A stretch of DNA of 64,000 bases from Chiua virens. Taxonomy: Eukaryota; Basidiomycota; Agaricomycetes; Boletales; Boletaceae. The stretch covers positions 930,001 through 994,000 of the forward strand of contig JAHNUO010000008.1 in assembly GCA_019787685.1 (NCBI GenBank), given 5' to 3'. Under the pieces are notes generated by a model, which searched no databases, was not told the origin of the DNA, and saw nothing but the letters and a program-made list of their open reading frames with translations. Shown here piece by piece: positions 52,230-63,886 of this stretch. The translations under genes were made by a program, and so were the position numbers. How positions within the stretch are numbered: the stretch's first letter is position 1; every line of letters starts with the position of its first letter.

Positions 52230-53085
52230 GCCACAAATGCTGAAACGAATTTAGTTGGGGATTTCGTGACGAAAGCGGACCACCTACTTAAGTATGGAAC
52301 ACTGATCCTGACAAGGCACAGCTGAGGGAAGATATTTATGAGGGTATTTGTTGGACAGCCATGGTATCCATATCCCATCATGATTGTAACCAACATTATG
52401 GTCTGTCGGCTTGCATGAAAGAAGAGTGAGTTTATTACTTACTCGGGTCTTAGTTTACCTAGGCCGCGCGCCGCGCCCAGCCTCGTCAGGACGCCAGTTG
52501 TTTTTGCAAGGGAATTTGGTCACTAAAATAACCCAGCCAAGTCTGATTCAGAAATTTATGATCACATGGTCTAGGAGTTACACTGCACTGGCACGGTCAG
52601 TGACGTGTCATTCTTCGAGTCACACTGAGTTGCTTTGATAAGAGCTGCAGCCTGCAAATAATGAGCGCAAGCAATCTCCTCAAAAACCACACTTACTGTG
52701 GGTCGCCGTATCTGTGTTTCACTGGACGGTTTGGACAACCAGTAGACCAAATGATGTGGCGCACTGCTTGTGGTGCAGCCGCTGACTCTGGTTGCAACTT
52801 GCATCATGGCGTGTCAGGGGCACATTTATCCGGCGGTGTTCATCATTACGAGGACCTGTCAACCGTTTTCAGCAACAAACAACCATCAGTCGTAGAATTT
52901 TTCGGAGGACTATTTTAGAACTTTAAAAAAAAGCACAGTGATCATGTTAGCGCAATCAAGCTGTGGGGTCGAGTGGGCCGGCTTTGTCACCAACCCGGGC
53001 CGAGCCAACTGGCGACTGCTCGATCACTCGACTAATCCGTACATTCAATGTTCATCTTCATTCTCGTGCGCTAGCCTGTCCTACC
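52230..53085. promoter_or_regulatory. Divergent region between ATL1 and the F-box gene
   Basis: 856 bp. An 85-codon plus ORF at 52661-52918 (MSASNLLKNHTYCG, Gly/His-rich) has no known motif and no supporting structure. An A8 run follows it at 52925-52932. Otherwise nothing. Confidence 0.4.
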
Positions 53086-54685
53086 ATGAAATTGAACGCA
53101 GAAGAAGACTCCACCGAACTCAGGCAGTTCAGGGAGCGATGGAAGGAGGAGGTTCGTCACCGGCAAGGTACTGCCACGACGTCGACGATACAACAACAAC
53201 CTGATCAGCCAAGCGCGTCCCCCGAAGCACACGTCCGCTCTCATGTACCCGCGCGCATTGTTTCACCTGCCGTCTCCCATCAGGTTTTACACACGTCGCA
53301 TGGCCAGCGTCCTCTCAGCGGAAGTATCGCACGCGCCGTCGAAATCTATCACAGCGCTGTTCAGCGCGAGCAAGAAAGTGACTTGGATGAGGCCCTGAGG
53401 TTGTACCGTCATGCCTTCCGACTCAACCCAGACGTCGACCGTGCGCACTTCAAGGAGGAGGAGAGGCTACAATCACTCGCGCGCTCCGCTGCCGGCACGG
53501 GTCACAAGAAGACGATCTCTACTGGCCAAGGGGAAGGCGCCGCGACCAGGGATGGTCACCCCACGAAAGCTCCAGAAGGCAAAGAACTAGTGCACACGAA
53601 TCGAATTCTCTCCAATGTCGTGGAGAATTTCCCAGAGATGTTGACGTTCGAACCAGAGGACGAGCGGGAAGGTGTATCCATCAATATCATGCCGCAGGAA
53701 TTACTCTTGGATATACTGCGTAATCTCGATATGACCACTCTGGAGCGCTTTGCGACCGTGAGTCGTAAGGCGCGTGTCCTCAGTCTAGACTCGTCAATAT
53801 GGAGGTACGGTTCTCCCTTATTGTACCTAGCCACATGTGATAGCTTTCAACGATAGGGATCTTGTACACATGGCATATAAGCCTCCACAAATTCCCGAAA
53901 CGATCACACTGCAAACCATAGTTGATGGATATGACTCCAATTATCGACAAACATACATCGAACATCCGCGACTAAGACTGGATGGGGTCTACATCGCCGT
54001 ATGCCACTATGTGTGAGTTTCTTGGTCGTGTCCCATTCCATCTGTCAAGTGACTCTTTACAGTCGGAGAGGTCTCGGTGAAAATGTTTGGGTTAACGTAG
54101 GTCGCCGAATTTTGACTACCAATTACAATCACCCAAACAGAGGCACAGGTCAGCCATCTCATCACATACCACCGATATCTGTGCGTCACTCTCTCCACTG
54201 CCCCATCAATGCTGACGTCCCTCAGTCGGTTCTTCCCAGACGGCCAAGTTCTCTCCCTCTTGGCCAACGAGGACTACCAGCCCGCGCTCGTCATACCTAT
54301 CCTCAAGCCCTCATTGCGCATGAAGGTCCGCACTGTTCTCCACGTTGACACACGAAGTCGCTGACCCGCTCGTGATATACAGGGGTTCTACATCGGGGAC
54401 TGGCGGCTCGAAGGTTCGAACGTCCTGGTCACCAACCTGGTCGAGCGACACGCACACACGTCGCCTGCGCATCCCTCCCACCACAGCCATGACCCCCCGC
54501 AGCAGAGTCGCTACCAGTTCCAGATGACGCTCACGCTCCGCTCGAAGCCGCTCGGACGATGGAACAAACTTGAGTTCGTCTCGTACGAATCGGTGAACGT
54601 CGAGGATGGCGAGGTTGTTCTGCTGCCTTTGAAACATGAGCGACCGTTTTGGTTCTCCAAGGTCAAGAGTTGGCCAGGTTATTAG
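53086..54685 (+). CDS. FBXO9/Pof7/Hrt3-like F-box protein
   Basis: Likely substrate receptor of an SCF ubiquitin ligase. The start MKLNAEEDSTELRQFRERWK is preceded by a kozak-like ACC; an upstream in-frame ATG at 52963 is less likely. A TPR-like helix pair, SIARAVEIYHSAVQREQESD with LDEALRLYRHAFRLNPDVDR, precedes the F-box at about residue 205 (NIMPQELLLDILRNLDMTTL, ERFATVSRKARVLSLDSSIW). Downstream exons give DLVHMAYKPPQIPETITLQT, YRQTYIEHPRLRLDGVYIAV, VWVNVSHLITYHRYL, RFFPDGQVLSLLANEDYQP and GFYIGDWRLEGSNVLVTNLV, then KLEFVSYESVNVEDGEVVLL and WPGY. The TPR-F-box order and C-terminal block are those of FBXO9 homologues. Confidence 0.88.
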
Positions 54686-55456
54686 ATGCGTTTATTTGGA
54701 CTGGCTTGTTGCCTGAGCGCTGAGCCATGACGATTCTTTCATCTATTTTGATGAGCGTCATTAGAGAACATGATCAACGTTTGTATGATCTGCTTTATGT
54801 ATCAGTGAGTCAGGGACAATTTGGTACCCCGTATTACTTTGGATCAACGATCACATCCTACGTCAACGAGCTGCGGCAGACCGAGCTTCTAATCCACGTC
54901 GAACAAGTGTGAAGATGAAAAACCAGTCCGTATGATACGCTGAACTACGTTACCCCATGTATTTCGATTACTTGTGTCCTTCCTTTTAAGTCTTCTCTTT
55001 CTACAACTACTACTGCCAGATCAGTCTCGGTAACTTTTCTCCTTGTGATACAAATATGTAGCGGGGGATGGCAAAGGGGGTGAGGAACGAACGAACGAAC
55101 GACAGGGAGAGATACCACCGTCGTAGAGAACCACGGGACATCCAGAACAACGGTCTCCCATCGAACCCAGAAAACACACCGAGGAACGCAAGAAACGCAT
55201 GCGACTAAACAAGATACCGTGGCGCGGGCGAGTAAAGGGTATGGTAAACATATCGTCGTAAGCAAAGACATGCATGTCAAGGCACGTGGAGGGAAGCTAG
55301 TATCATAATGATTCGTGATTGGTGGGGAGAAGGGGAATTAGATTGTCGCCTTGAAACGAGCGTGTGGTGCATGTGTTTTGGTGTACAGCTGGGGTCGAGT
55401 GTCGATTAGAAGGCTAGCATTCTCTGCGAGGGGAAGAAAGATAACTGTGACGAGCC
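54686..55456. terminator. Convergent 3' region of the F-box and B55 genes
   Basis: 771 bp between facing stops with no convincing gene. A GAAC microrepeat lies at about 55085-55102. The ORF at 54945-55280 (-) is Val/Cys-rich without a recognisable motif and probably by chance. Confidence 0.4.
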
Positions 55457-57199
55457 TCATGCCGCGCTATAAAGGAACAGGTTGTTCGTTGCAGCGATCT
55501 GCGGCACGTCAGCTTCGCATCTGCTGATCGGGATGACACTTACAGCAATTGTGTTCTCCCTCGGATGCCAGCTCGCGTGGAGAATCTTCTTGTGGAACTC
55601 TAGTGTTTCCATCTGCATCGCATCTCTTAGTCCACCTGGTCGACCGTTCTTCAACCCGTTCTTGTTTGGTAGTGGCCCACCCATCTTCTTGGCTTTGAAC
55701 GCCGACTTATCAGCTTGTAGGACGACATCACCAGTCATCTCCGTATCGAATATCCGGAAGAAGTTGTGATAGGATCCTGTCAGGACATGTCTAGAAGAAC
55801 AAAGATCAAGCACTATCCAAATATGCCGGAAAAGAAAAGAACGCGCACTTGTCATCACCGCCCCAAACACATTCGAACTTGTCGAAAATGCAGTCATTCT
55901 CGTACAGGTCGCAGAGCTTTCCACGGAGGTGGTCGTGTATGGGAATCGTCTTAATCGGTCGTGACTCCATATTAATGTCCCAGATCTTTAGAGATAGATA
56001 GTCTCTCGACAGGATGTACCGTCCATCATGGCTAAACTTGACATCGGATATAGAGGAGATGATCTCGGAGAAGAAAGAGCGTGTTGATGGATCTTCCTCC
56101 TCTTCGAAGCCTTTCAAACCCAATGAGAGCGTTATTTCTGAAACTACTTTGGCAACTCACATTTTGCGTGACGATCACAAAGCGCCGAGTCGCGCATGTC
56201 GGCAAGCTTGATGTTACTCTTCGAACTCGAGTACATGAACAAGTTGCAGTGTTGTGGATGGAACTCGGCAGCAGTGATGACCTCCGTTAGTTCTTCCATA
56301 TTGATTGGTTTGATGTCCACGATATCTGACGTGGCGGGGGTGAGTCATTCGGTCCGAATGTGATATATGATCAGAGACATACTGAAGCTTTGGTCGCTGA
56401 TGCCCAGGTTCCACAGGTTGATGCGGAGATCGTCCGCGGAGATGTACGTCTCCTGGTCTGAATTGACGGAGATGGAATGAATGTGGTATGCATGTGCATT
56501 GGCGTAGACTTTCCGTGGGATAGCAGCAATGATATTGTCCTGTTGTATCATGCGGGGAAGTTTCAGGTGAGAGCGCGAAGTGGGTGGGGTAACAGGTCGC
56601 TGGCCCTCATAATGATTCGATTCGGAGACGACTCGCAACGACCTTTCAAACACTTTCCAGAGTTTGATGGTTTTGTCTAAAGGAAGAGGGAATAACTAAA
56701 TTGAAGATGACAATGAAAGGAAAGGAACGCACCGTTGGTGGACAACAGAAAATGGGCAGTGTTTTGCCGTTTGCACCACTTGATCTTGTTGATCTTTTCC
56801 TCGATTTCTAATGACTTGAGGTAATCGAATTCTGGTTCGTGTGATTGAAATTCCGTGTAGAACTTGTATTCGCAACCCTTTTTCTATACAGGAAGTGGAT
56901 GATGTGGGGTGGAGCGAAAATCCGAGAGAATCAGTGATGAGAGGCGTGGAGGGAGGGTCACTCACCGACTCGTTCCGCTCAAAGAGGACGACACGACCAC
57001 CCTTGTCACCCGTAGCCAAATAATTTCCGGTTGAGTCGAACTCGACGGTGGATATGATGTCGGCTAATCGGGAGGGGTCGAGAGAGATCGAGGTGGAGAG
57101 CGAGAGCGACATACCTTCGGTGATGTCCTCGACTTCGCCCTTGTCGCCGAAGCATTGGGCAAAACGCCAGCCACCTGAGCCCGAGGGATCGATATCCAT
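55457..57199 (-). CDS. CDC55: PP2A regulatory subunit B55 (Cdc55/Pab1 type)
   Basis: WD40 regulatory subunit directing protein phosphatase 2A in mitotic exit and morphogenesis. The start is [20 protein letters not shown]. Repeats include [20 protein letters not shown] with [97 protein letters not shown] and [15 protein letters not shown]. The B55 signatures [20 protein letters not shown] and [20 protein letters not shown] are intact. The last exons end [15 protein letters not shown] and [12 protein letters not shown]. Exon joins checked use GT donors and one frame. Confidence 0.95.
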
Positions 57200-57387
57200 G
57201 ATGAATCGTAGTGAAGGGTGTCTGTAAGCGATGTCGCACAGTGTGAGCGAATCCAAGTGTTGGGTCAAAGAGTCGATCTAGCGGAACCTTGTCTGACGCC
57301 CCTGCCATTTGTTGTGCCCTTGTTTGGTCGCTCCATACCGCTCGCTTCAGCTCCGACTTGTACCGCATTCAATCTCCAACTTTCACA
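57200..57387. promoter_or_regulatory. Divergent promoter between CDC55 and COX9
   Basis: 188 bp between divergent ATGs; no clear motif. Short spacing suggests a shared promoter. Confidence 0.4.
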
Positions 57388-57671
57388 ATGCCTATCGCCC
57401 CCATCACCGGAAAGCTCAGAAAGGGCCTCTGGCGCGACATATTCGTGGCCCTCGGCCTTGGTATGGGCGCGGGCTACACGTACTGGTACGTCCATTTCTC
57501 TACTGCCTTTTTTCTCTGTCTCACTTTGGGAACCAGGTATGGCTACCATCTCAAAGCAGGTATGACCACGTCCGCGTATATGATAACGCGAACTCAATCT
57601 TTCCAGTACAACGTCGTGAAGAGTTCTACCTAAGACTTGAACAGGAGAGAGCAAAGGGTCAAACAGCATGA
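57388..57671 (+). CDS. COX9: Cytochrome c oxidase subunit COX9/VIIa-like
   Basis: Small accessory subunit of mitochondrial complex IV. Three exons (57388-57485, 57537-57559, 57607-57671) give 61 residues: MPIAPITGKLRKGLWRDIFV, one membrane helix ALGLGMGAGYTYWYGYHLKA, then VQRREEFYLRLEQERAKGQT and A. The APITG start, the Trp/Tyr-Gly-(Y/F)-H end of the helix and the charged RREEFY tail match fungal Cox9, and the length agrees. The middle exon is only 23 nt and carries the end of the helix. Confidence 0.88.
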
Positions 57672-57964
57672 CCAGTCTTACCTCGCGGAAGAGACGAGCG
57701 CAGCTGTACACATTCACACCAAATAGAACATACTCATTCCAGTTGCATTCTTGTGGCGTTGATGCATGTGGGAGACTAAGCCATACTAACACTCATGTAG
57801 TAGCAATGAGCATGGTATAATAAGAGGGTAGACTCTGTCCTACACAACGATCGACTTGGTAACTTCTACGACATAGCGAAAATGAACATAATCTATCATG
57901 CAATACTCAGTTTCAGTCCGAGCCGACATTAAACAAGATACCAATGAAAAGAATAACGACTGCA

Positions 57965-59456
57965 TTACTTGAATAACCCAAATTTCCTGAGTTCCTCGCA
58001 GCTGGGAAACGTCTCTGCATTGATGTGGTCCACTTTCTCCCAATCCGTCCCAATGCCAAAGAATCCAATTTCTGCTTGCTTCCGGCTCTCCCGCTTGTTG
58101 ATATCCCGTTGACATTGTGTGTACAGACTTTGCGTGTACACTTGTTCGATGTTGGATTCAAAACGAGAGAGTGCAGATCCTCGACGGTTTTGGCCCGCTG
58201 CAAGTTCAGCAGCGATCTTCGAGTGCGAATAAAAGTTGCGCGAATTGACGTAGTAATTTATATGTAAGTTATTCGTCTGCCGTTCAAGATCAAATCTTGA
58301 CGTTTGTGTGAAATGAAACTGAGGGTCCGGGATGGGAGGCGAAGCAAAGAGGTCGGGGAGCATGGATAGGAAGGAGATTGCGAAAAGGATAATGAGAGGA
58401 AGGAGTTGGGTGAACATCGACCGTCCCTGGGGTGCGTCGCCTTGAGCTGCTCCTTGTGGACGTCCATTCATATGCACGCGCGTCGTCCGGAATCCGCCAG
58501 GTCCAAAGCTCGCGGTGAACATGGGTCCCCCGAACGGGCCAGGTCCGAAAGCACCGCCGCCGTTCATCCCCATACCACCACCAAAAAACATGTTAAATAG
58601 GTCTTCGGGTGACATTTCACCCTCAAAGCCACCAGCGGATGGTGAGTGTGAGAAACCAGGCGAGAAACCAGATGATGACATGCCATTGGATCGTGATTCC
58701 GGATCAGAACCATGTTGGTCAAAGGCTGCTCGCTTTTGTGGATCTGAAAATCGGGTAGAAACATGAGCAGGTGAAAGATAATGAGATATGTACCTGATAG
58801 GACTTGGAACGCCTTTGAGACCACTATAAAGCAGCTTAGCTGAGTACACAACGGCAGAAAAGGTTTTCGCATCACCCACATTTGAAGGCTTCGTCCGCTG
58901 CCGGTGCCCCGTTCTTGTCAGGGTGCAGAGCAAGCGCGAGCTATGAAGAATCGCCTCAACGACCAAGTTATCCGCTAGCCAACAACACGTATACCTTTCG
59001 ATATGCCTTCTTGATGTCAGCCTCTTCGCATTCCTTTTTGACGCCCAGAATCTCGTAGTAAGCGGTAACCTTGCACGCGCGAACCCGCTTCACGACGTTT
59101 AGCTGTTCGGCCGTATATTCTCTCTTCCCCCCATTCAACCCCCCCGCTGTCCCCTCCACCTTTGTCTCGCCCCGGCGTTTCGCCCCAGCAGCCGAAGGAT
59201 GTGCCTGTGTTGATGATGATGACCCCGTTGTCGCATTCCCATTGCTTGTATTCGCACTGGAGGACGGACCAGCCGACTTCGCTTCAGAAGCAGTGGCAGC
59301 CTCAATGGATTCTTTGAGTAGCTCTGCTTCCGGCGTAGCGAAGAGAGAAAGCGATTTTTGACAGAATTTCCGCGCAGCGGGAAAGTTGCCTGTATCTCTG
59401 TGCTTCTGAGCGATCCTCAGGCATTTGAAGGCTTCATCTTTGTTGCTCTCCATCAA
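57965..59456 (-). CDS. ER membrane J-domain protein (DNAJB12/Hlj1-like)
   Basis: Tail-side membrane-anchored Hsp40 that helps Hsp70 in ER-associated degradation. The N-terminus MMESNKDEAFKCLRIAQKHR is the helical region typical of DNAJB12/B14. A Ser/Gly-rich linker precedes the J domain: YYEILGVKKECEEADIKKAY and RKLALALHPDKNGAPAADEA, with the HPD motif, then VSKAFQVLS and DPQKRAAFDQHGSDPES. A Gly/Phe/Met-rich region (FNMFFGGGMGMNGGGAFGPG) follows. One membrane helix is TQLLPLIILFAISFLSMLPD. The C-terminal DUF1977-like part has NLHINYYVNSRNFY and ends EELRKFGLFK. ATG at 59453 would also serve as the start. Confidence 0.9.
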
Positions 59457-59734
59457 GTAGGACGATGCCGCGCAGACGAGAGATGAAGGAACGTGGAAGC
59501 GGAAAAGGGACTGGTAAATGTTACGTTGTAGAGCCTAATAAAATGTTGGTGAGAACTTGAACTAGTTGGGCATTGTAACGCCACGTACGAACTTGCCGTC
59601 GAGCAATACACTTCCCACTCCAAACGCGTCGGTCGAAAGCGTCATCGTCATCGTCCCACAATCGATTCCTGTCGGCATCACAAGTCCACGCCTACTTCGG
59701 ACCAAAGGCTGGACGGTCCAATAGATTGGTTATG
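59457..59734. promoter_or_regulatory. 5' flank of the J-protein gene
   Basis: 278 bp upstream of the J-protein start, leading into the decayed repeat. No gene seen. Confidence 0.35.
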
Positions 59735-60187
59735 GTGTGTCGGCCACTCAACTCCACCCGCATTGGTTGATATTGACGAGCCCAGGACGATCTACTAGCC
59801 CTTCTCAAGGTAAGATGCGAGTCACAATGTACGAGTATGCCACTCAATATTCCATTTTCTACGGAGGACACCATAGTCATGAACCTCAAAGAATCAGAAT
59901 CTATTCGTACGCGCTACGGTGTTCGTCTCGGGACAGTACCAACTATCTTTTTGTAGTGAACACCTCGGTCGTGGTTTAGAAAGCGGTGGACAAGGAGGGT
60001 GCCTTTCAAGGCTCGCTGTCGGCCCTGCCGGATGTGCCGATCAGACCCGGTGCGACTCGTGCTGTTGGGTCAGGTATGAGGAGAGAATCCGATCTCGGTT
60101 GAGGTGCACTTGAGGTGGCACTAACCAGGGTGGTGTAGATGTTCTCGCCCTTGTGTGTGGTCGTGGTGAATTGATGGCGTAGGCGTC
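59735..60187 (-). pseudogene. Dispersed NTPase-like repeat, copy 2
   Basis: On the minus strand this matches 23766-24140 in order and orientation, including the TTTTHKGENIYT coding stretch (60132-60187), a PDLGLPKHD-like stretch decayed to HRFLNHDRG, and the DSLRF...GILSG tail. It lacks the Walker motifs present 5' of copy 1; upstream sequence (60190-60350) does not obviously match. Stops and frame changes make it non-functional. Confidence 0.7.
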
Positions 60188-61774
60188 TAACATAGTGATG
60201 ACATTGGAAGAAAGACCTTGTGTGATCGAGGTCCCTCACGAGCCGCGCCCGTCGCTCGAGTCGACTGTCAATGGCTGAGCTGCGTGGCGACTGGTGTCGT
60301 TTATCCCCGTGACGAGGGAGGATTCTACGAGCATCGTGTGCGTGCTTGAGCACTGGTAGGGTTCGTTATTGATGCATAAGTGACATTCAGCGACCAACTG
60401 TCGGTTCGTTTTCGCACCAAGAGCTAGCGTGATTGGACGAGGCGTACCCATCGTGGTCAAGATCACGATTAAGGACGATCGCGCGATGGATGTGGTCGTC
60501 GATGTGTTGTTGTACTCAATAAAACATGATCGTGTCGGTGATCGTCGTGCACTATTACCATCGGTAGGCGGGAACGAGGGTGACGAACCGCAACACTGAA
60601 GATATTTTTGGGACATTGCTGATCCCGACGTGGGGTGCATTTGTCGTGCGTTAGGATGTGATGTGGTGCACCGGCGGTCGCTCGAGGGGTTGCCGGCACC
60701 TGGGTGCTGAAAGATAACTGGGAGGTGGGCGAGGAAGCCGTGGAGTACGCGACAGGGTGTGGGGTAGAGGTGGAAGAGGTGGTGTTACGTCGCGTAATGC
60801 ATGTATTCGTCCTTTACATGTGGTGCTGACTACTAGTAGGTGGGTTAAGAGAGCCGGGATGCAATGTTGAAAGCGGAGGTGGAAGGGATACTCCTGGTGG
60901 TAAATGATGCACCGTCTGTGGGGATGCCGAAACAGATTCGGGTGTGTCGGAGACCAGTTTTCGACGTTTGTCGGATGGCGTTGGTTTGGAACCAAGACGA
61001 GAAGTAGCGGGAAGAGGTAGAGAATGATCATTCTTTTGCAGCGGATACGATACGGACGTTCTCATTGACACACGTTCCACTCCCAATGGTCAGTCGGTTA
61101 TGCCACACGATCATCGCGTTGCTTGGTCTCCCTACGACGGCCAAACTGCGCATGCGGATCCCGATGACGTTGACAGCGAGTCGGTCGGCAATGATCAATG
61201 TGTCATTGGACTAGGCATGGGATTTCAGCAGGGATTCATGCACTTCAAGGTTACACCAGTGGCCAAACGGGTCTCCGTCAAGGTGGTCATGGTTGGGTAC
61301 GTCATTGACTATCGGAATCGCGAAGTAATATTACTAACGAATGCGTTGTAGGTCGAGATCGCCAGTAGTTCTCACTGCGATGCTGGGACATGGTTGACTG
61401 GACACTACAAACCTGCCTGCTTTATACCTTTTCATCGCTCGAACTAACATAATCACTATACTTGAATCCATCTCAACCGTTCATATAGCGTGTTTCCCTA
61501 GACCTGCCAAATTGCACTTGGTCCTCGAGTTTCTCCAAATACGTCGGGCCTGGAGGAGATGAGAGTCTCATTATTATGAGTGACCTTGGTAAACAAGGTA
61601 ATCTATGGCCGTCATGTATTGAAGCCCTTTTCTGACTTTCGGGAACGTTCTGGCAGTTACTAATTGGCTGGCACAACATCCTTAGCAAAGTGACGTCAAT
61701 AGATGGTATCAAAGTAGACTATGTACCCACAAACATTAAGTAAAAAGGTGCGAATTTCGAAACCGTATCAAATT
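60188..61774. other. 1.6 kb without a recognised gene; Ser/Thr/Pro-rich minus ORFs
   Basis: Overlapping minus-strand ORFs (60236-60640, 60469-60699, 60651-61031, 60814-61086) read as Ser/Thr/Pro/His-rich low-complexity sequence; the last starts MGVERVSMRTSVSYPLQKND and contains the basic patch SDKRRKLV. They could be exons of a disordered protein or chance ORFs. A plus ORF at 61100-61351 (84 codons) is also featureless. From 61470 on is the ERG4 3' flank. Confidence 0.3.
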
Positions 61775-63633
61775 CTAGTAGATCCCAGGGATAAACTTGT
61801 ACTTCACAACGGAACAATAACGTTCCCAGTCTTTTCCATACTTAAGCGAGCAACGCTCAAAGTCACGGCTACAGCGATGGATAAGAACCGTGATGAAGAA
61901 GACCGAGTAGAAATACGGGATAATAGTAGCACCACCGATGACCACACCCCAGCAGAATGCCATGGTCCAGTCGGCGACATAGTTCTACAAAGATGTCAAA
62001 ATATGTACCATAGGACGTAGTTGGAGACCTACAGGTTTGCGAGAGTACCTCCACCAACCACTGATCAAGAGGCGGTTTCTGTGCGTTGTCTCAGAGGGAG
62101 CATTGAAACGAATAATCGATGAGCTTACCCATGAGCAGTCTGGATATACTCTGGGTTCTTTAGGGTACCCCAAGGCAACTGAGGGAAGGTGTTGCGGAAC
62201 TCAGTAATCCCTTGAGTTTGCATTTTGAAGCGGCTCTTTTGAGACATGGATGTGTCCCAGCTGAAACATTAGATAATTGGAACCATGCATCCACACACGA
62301 ATGAATGGAGAGCTTACATGAAGTATGCGGTAAGGAGCGTGGTGAACAGCAAAACGTAAGTTGGCGTAGAGAACTGGTACTTGGAGGGGTGATGTGACGC
62401 CATGTAAACGACAGAGTACACATATGTCTTGAAGCAACGATTAGATCCTGAATTAGCATGTCGAGAAAACTAGGGCGTACGAATGGAACACCAGCGAGAT
62501 TCCAGAAAATAACCATGAAGCCCCATTTCTCATGGTACATATCCCAAGTTTGGGGGATACATTCCTCTCCTTTTCCACTACAAATATATTTGTTTATCCA
62601 GAAAAGCCGCCGACAACATCGACGTATACGCACCAAGCATTCAGATAGAGCCAAGTGGCCAAAATCATGAAGGCCATGTTCTATTCAAACCAATCAAACC
62701 AGAAACATCACTCAGAGGGAGAACTCACAGGTGTGACATACCCATATTGCTCATACTGATGGCAACCACCAGAAACTGCCAAAAAGAAGACAATGACCCA
62801 GGGAATGCGAACCTCGGCCCACATCTTCAGATCGATAGGACCAATACGTGGGTTCAAGCATGCGCCCATAAAGACGTCGTAGATAAAATTCCCGGACATG
62901 CGAATTTGGTTGCCGGTCGCGACCGTCCAGAAATACACCCCAAATGATACCACGAAACCGTAGATGATAGCAACTGACATGATGTGTCCGTAGTTGTCGA
63001 TGATTTCCGTGAGGCGGAAAATATTGTAGTAGTGGAGGAGAGCAGCCGTGATCATCGTGATGTAGATGGACCAGAGAGCATTGCAATGGTACATCAACGT
63101 CTTGTAACCCAACGAAGGGACTGGAAGTCCTTCCTGTCGGTAGCCAGGTACAATCCAAGCAAGGAAGAGTTGATAGACAATGAGACCAGTATAAACTTTC
63201 CAAGCGTAGGCATTCGGACTGGCATCCTGAGTAAAGTCATCAACGCAGATCCATGACTGAAAATGTTAGATTACCTACATCACGAACATGACCCCACATG
63301 CGCTGAAGGAAGGGAACAATATCATCCAAGGAGGTAGGTGTTACAAGTTTTCCGTCATAGAACCAAAGACAGATCCAGAGGTAGTACATCAGGATTGGGA
63401 AGCCAATCATCATAGCTGTAACACCCCATGGGCCACCAAACTCGTATCTGAAGGAACACTGGTAAGCATGGAACGCGTCCTAGGTACGAGTACGCTCACG
63501 TTTGGTGCTGGTCCAGGATATAGTCGGTCTTGCGGCCTTCATCTGTGGTACTCGATGGGGCAACAGCAGAACTTTTTGGGTCTACGCTTCGCTGCCGCAA
63601 TCCATTGTTGGTACTACCGTACGACTGCGACAT
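61775..63633 (-). CDS. ERG4: C-24(28) sterol reductase ERG4
   Basis: Last step of ergosterol synthesis, an NADPH-dependent ER membrane reductase of the ERG4/ERG24 family. The start [20 protein letters not shown] runs into [15 protein letters not shown]. Exons then give the membrane region: [77 protein letters not shown]. The family core is [20 protein letters not shown] with [64 protein letters not shown] and [19 protein letters not shown] follow, and the end is the signature [20 protein letters not shown] then GIY. The C-terminal Trp-Tyr-Lys-F-I-P-like pattern and LNPRIG identify ERG4. Confidence 0.93.
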
Positions 63634-63886
63634 GGTGGTTGCGTTCACAAAGTCGAACGACTCGTCTGTTCGCTTCGGATTTTTTCAAATTAAAAATGGC
63701 TTAGTCAGCCAACGGAGTCAGAGCCGCTGAGTTGAAAATATATTTCAAGCGCCTCTCATAATGTTGCATTGCCAGTGTTTGCCTTCCCGACGACGACGAC
63801 GACCTCTTCTTCGAACTCACCGTAGGACTTTTACTATACATTATTTTTCACTGCGTCGAAGCTTCTTGTTTCCTGTCTTGTGATCC
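63634..63886. promoter_or_regulatory. Divergent promoter between ERG4 and MPE1
   Basis: 253 bp. A (GAC)n-like run CGACGACGACGACG lies at 63789-63802. No known sterol-response element was recognised. Confidence 0.4.

Noticed and set aside
55085..55102. GAAC microrepeat considered as a CRISPR-like or regulatory array
   Set aside because: Only a few perfect 4-base units without spacers.
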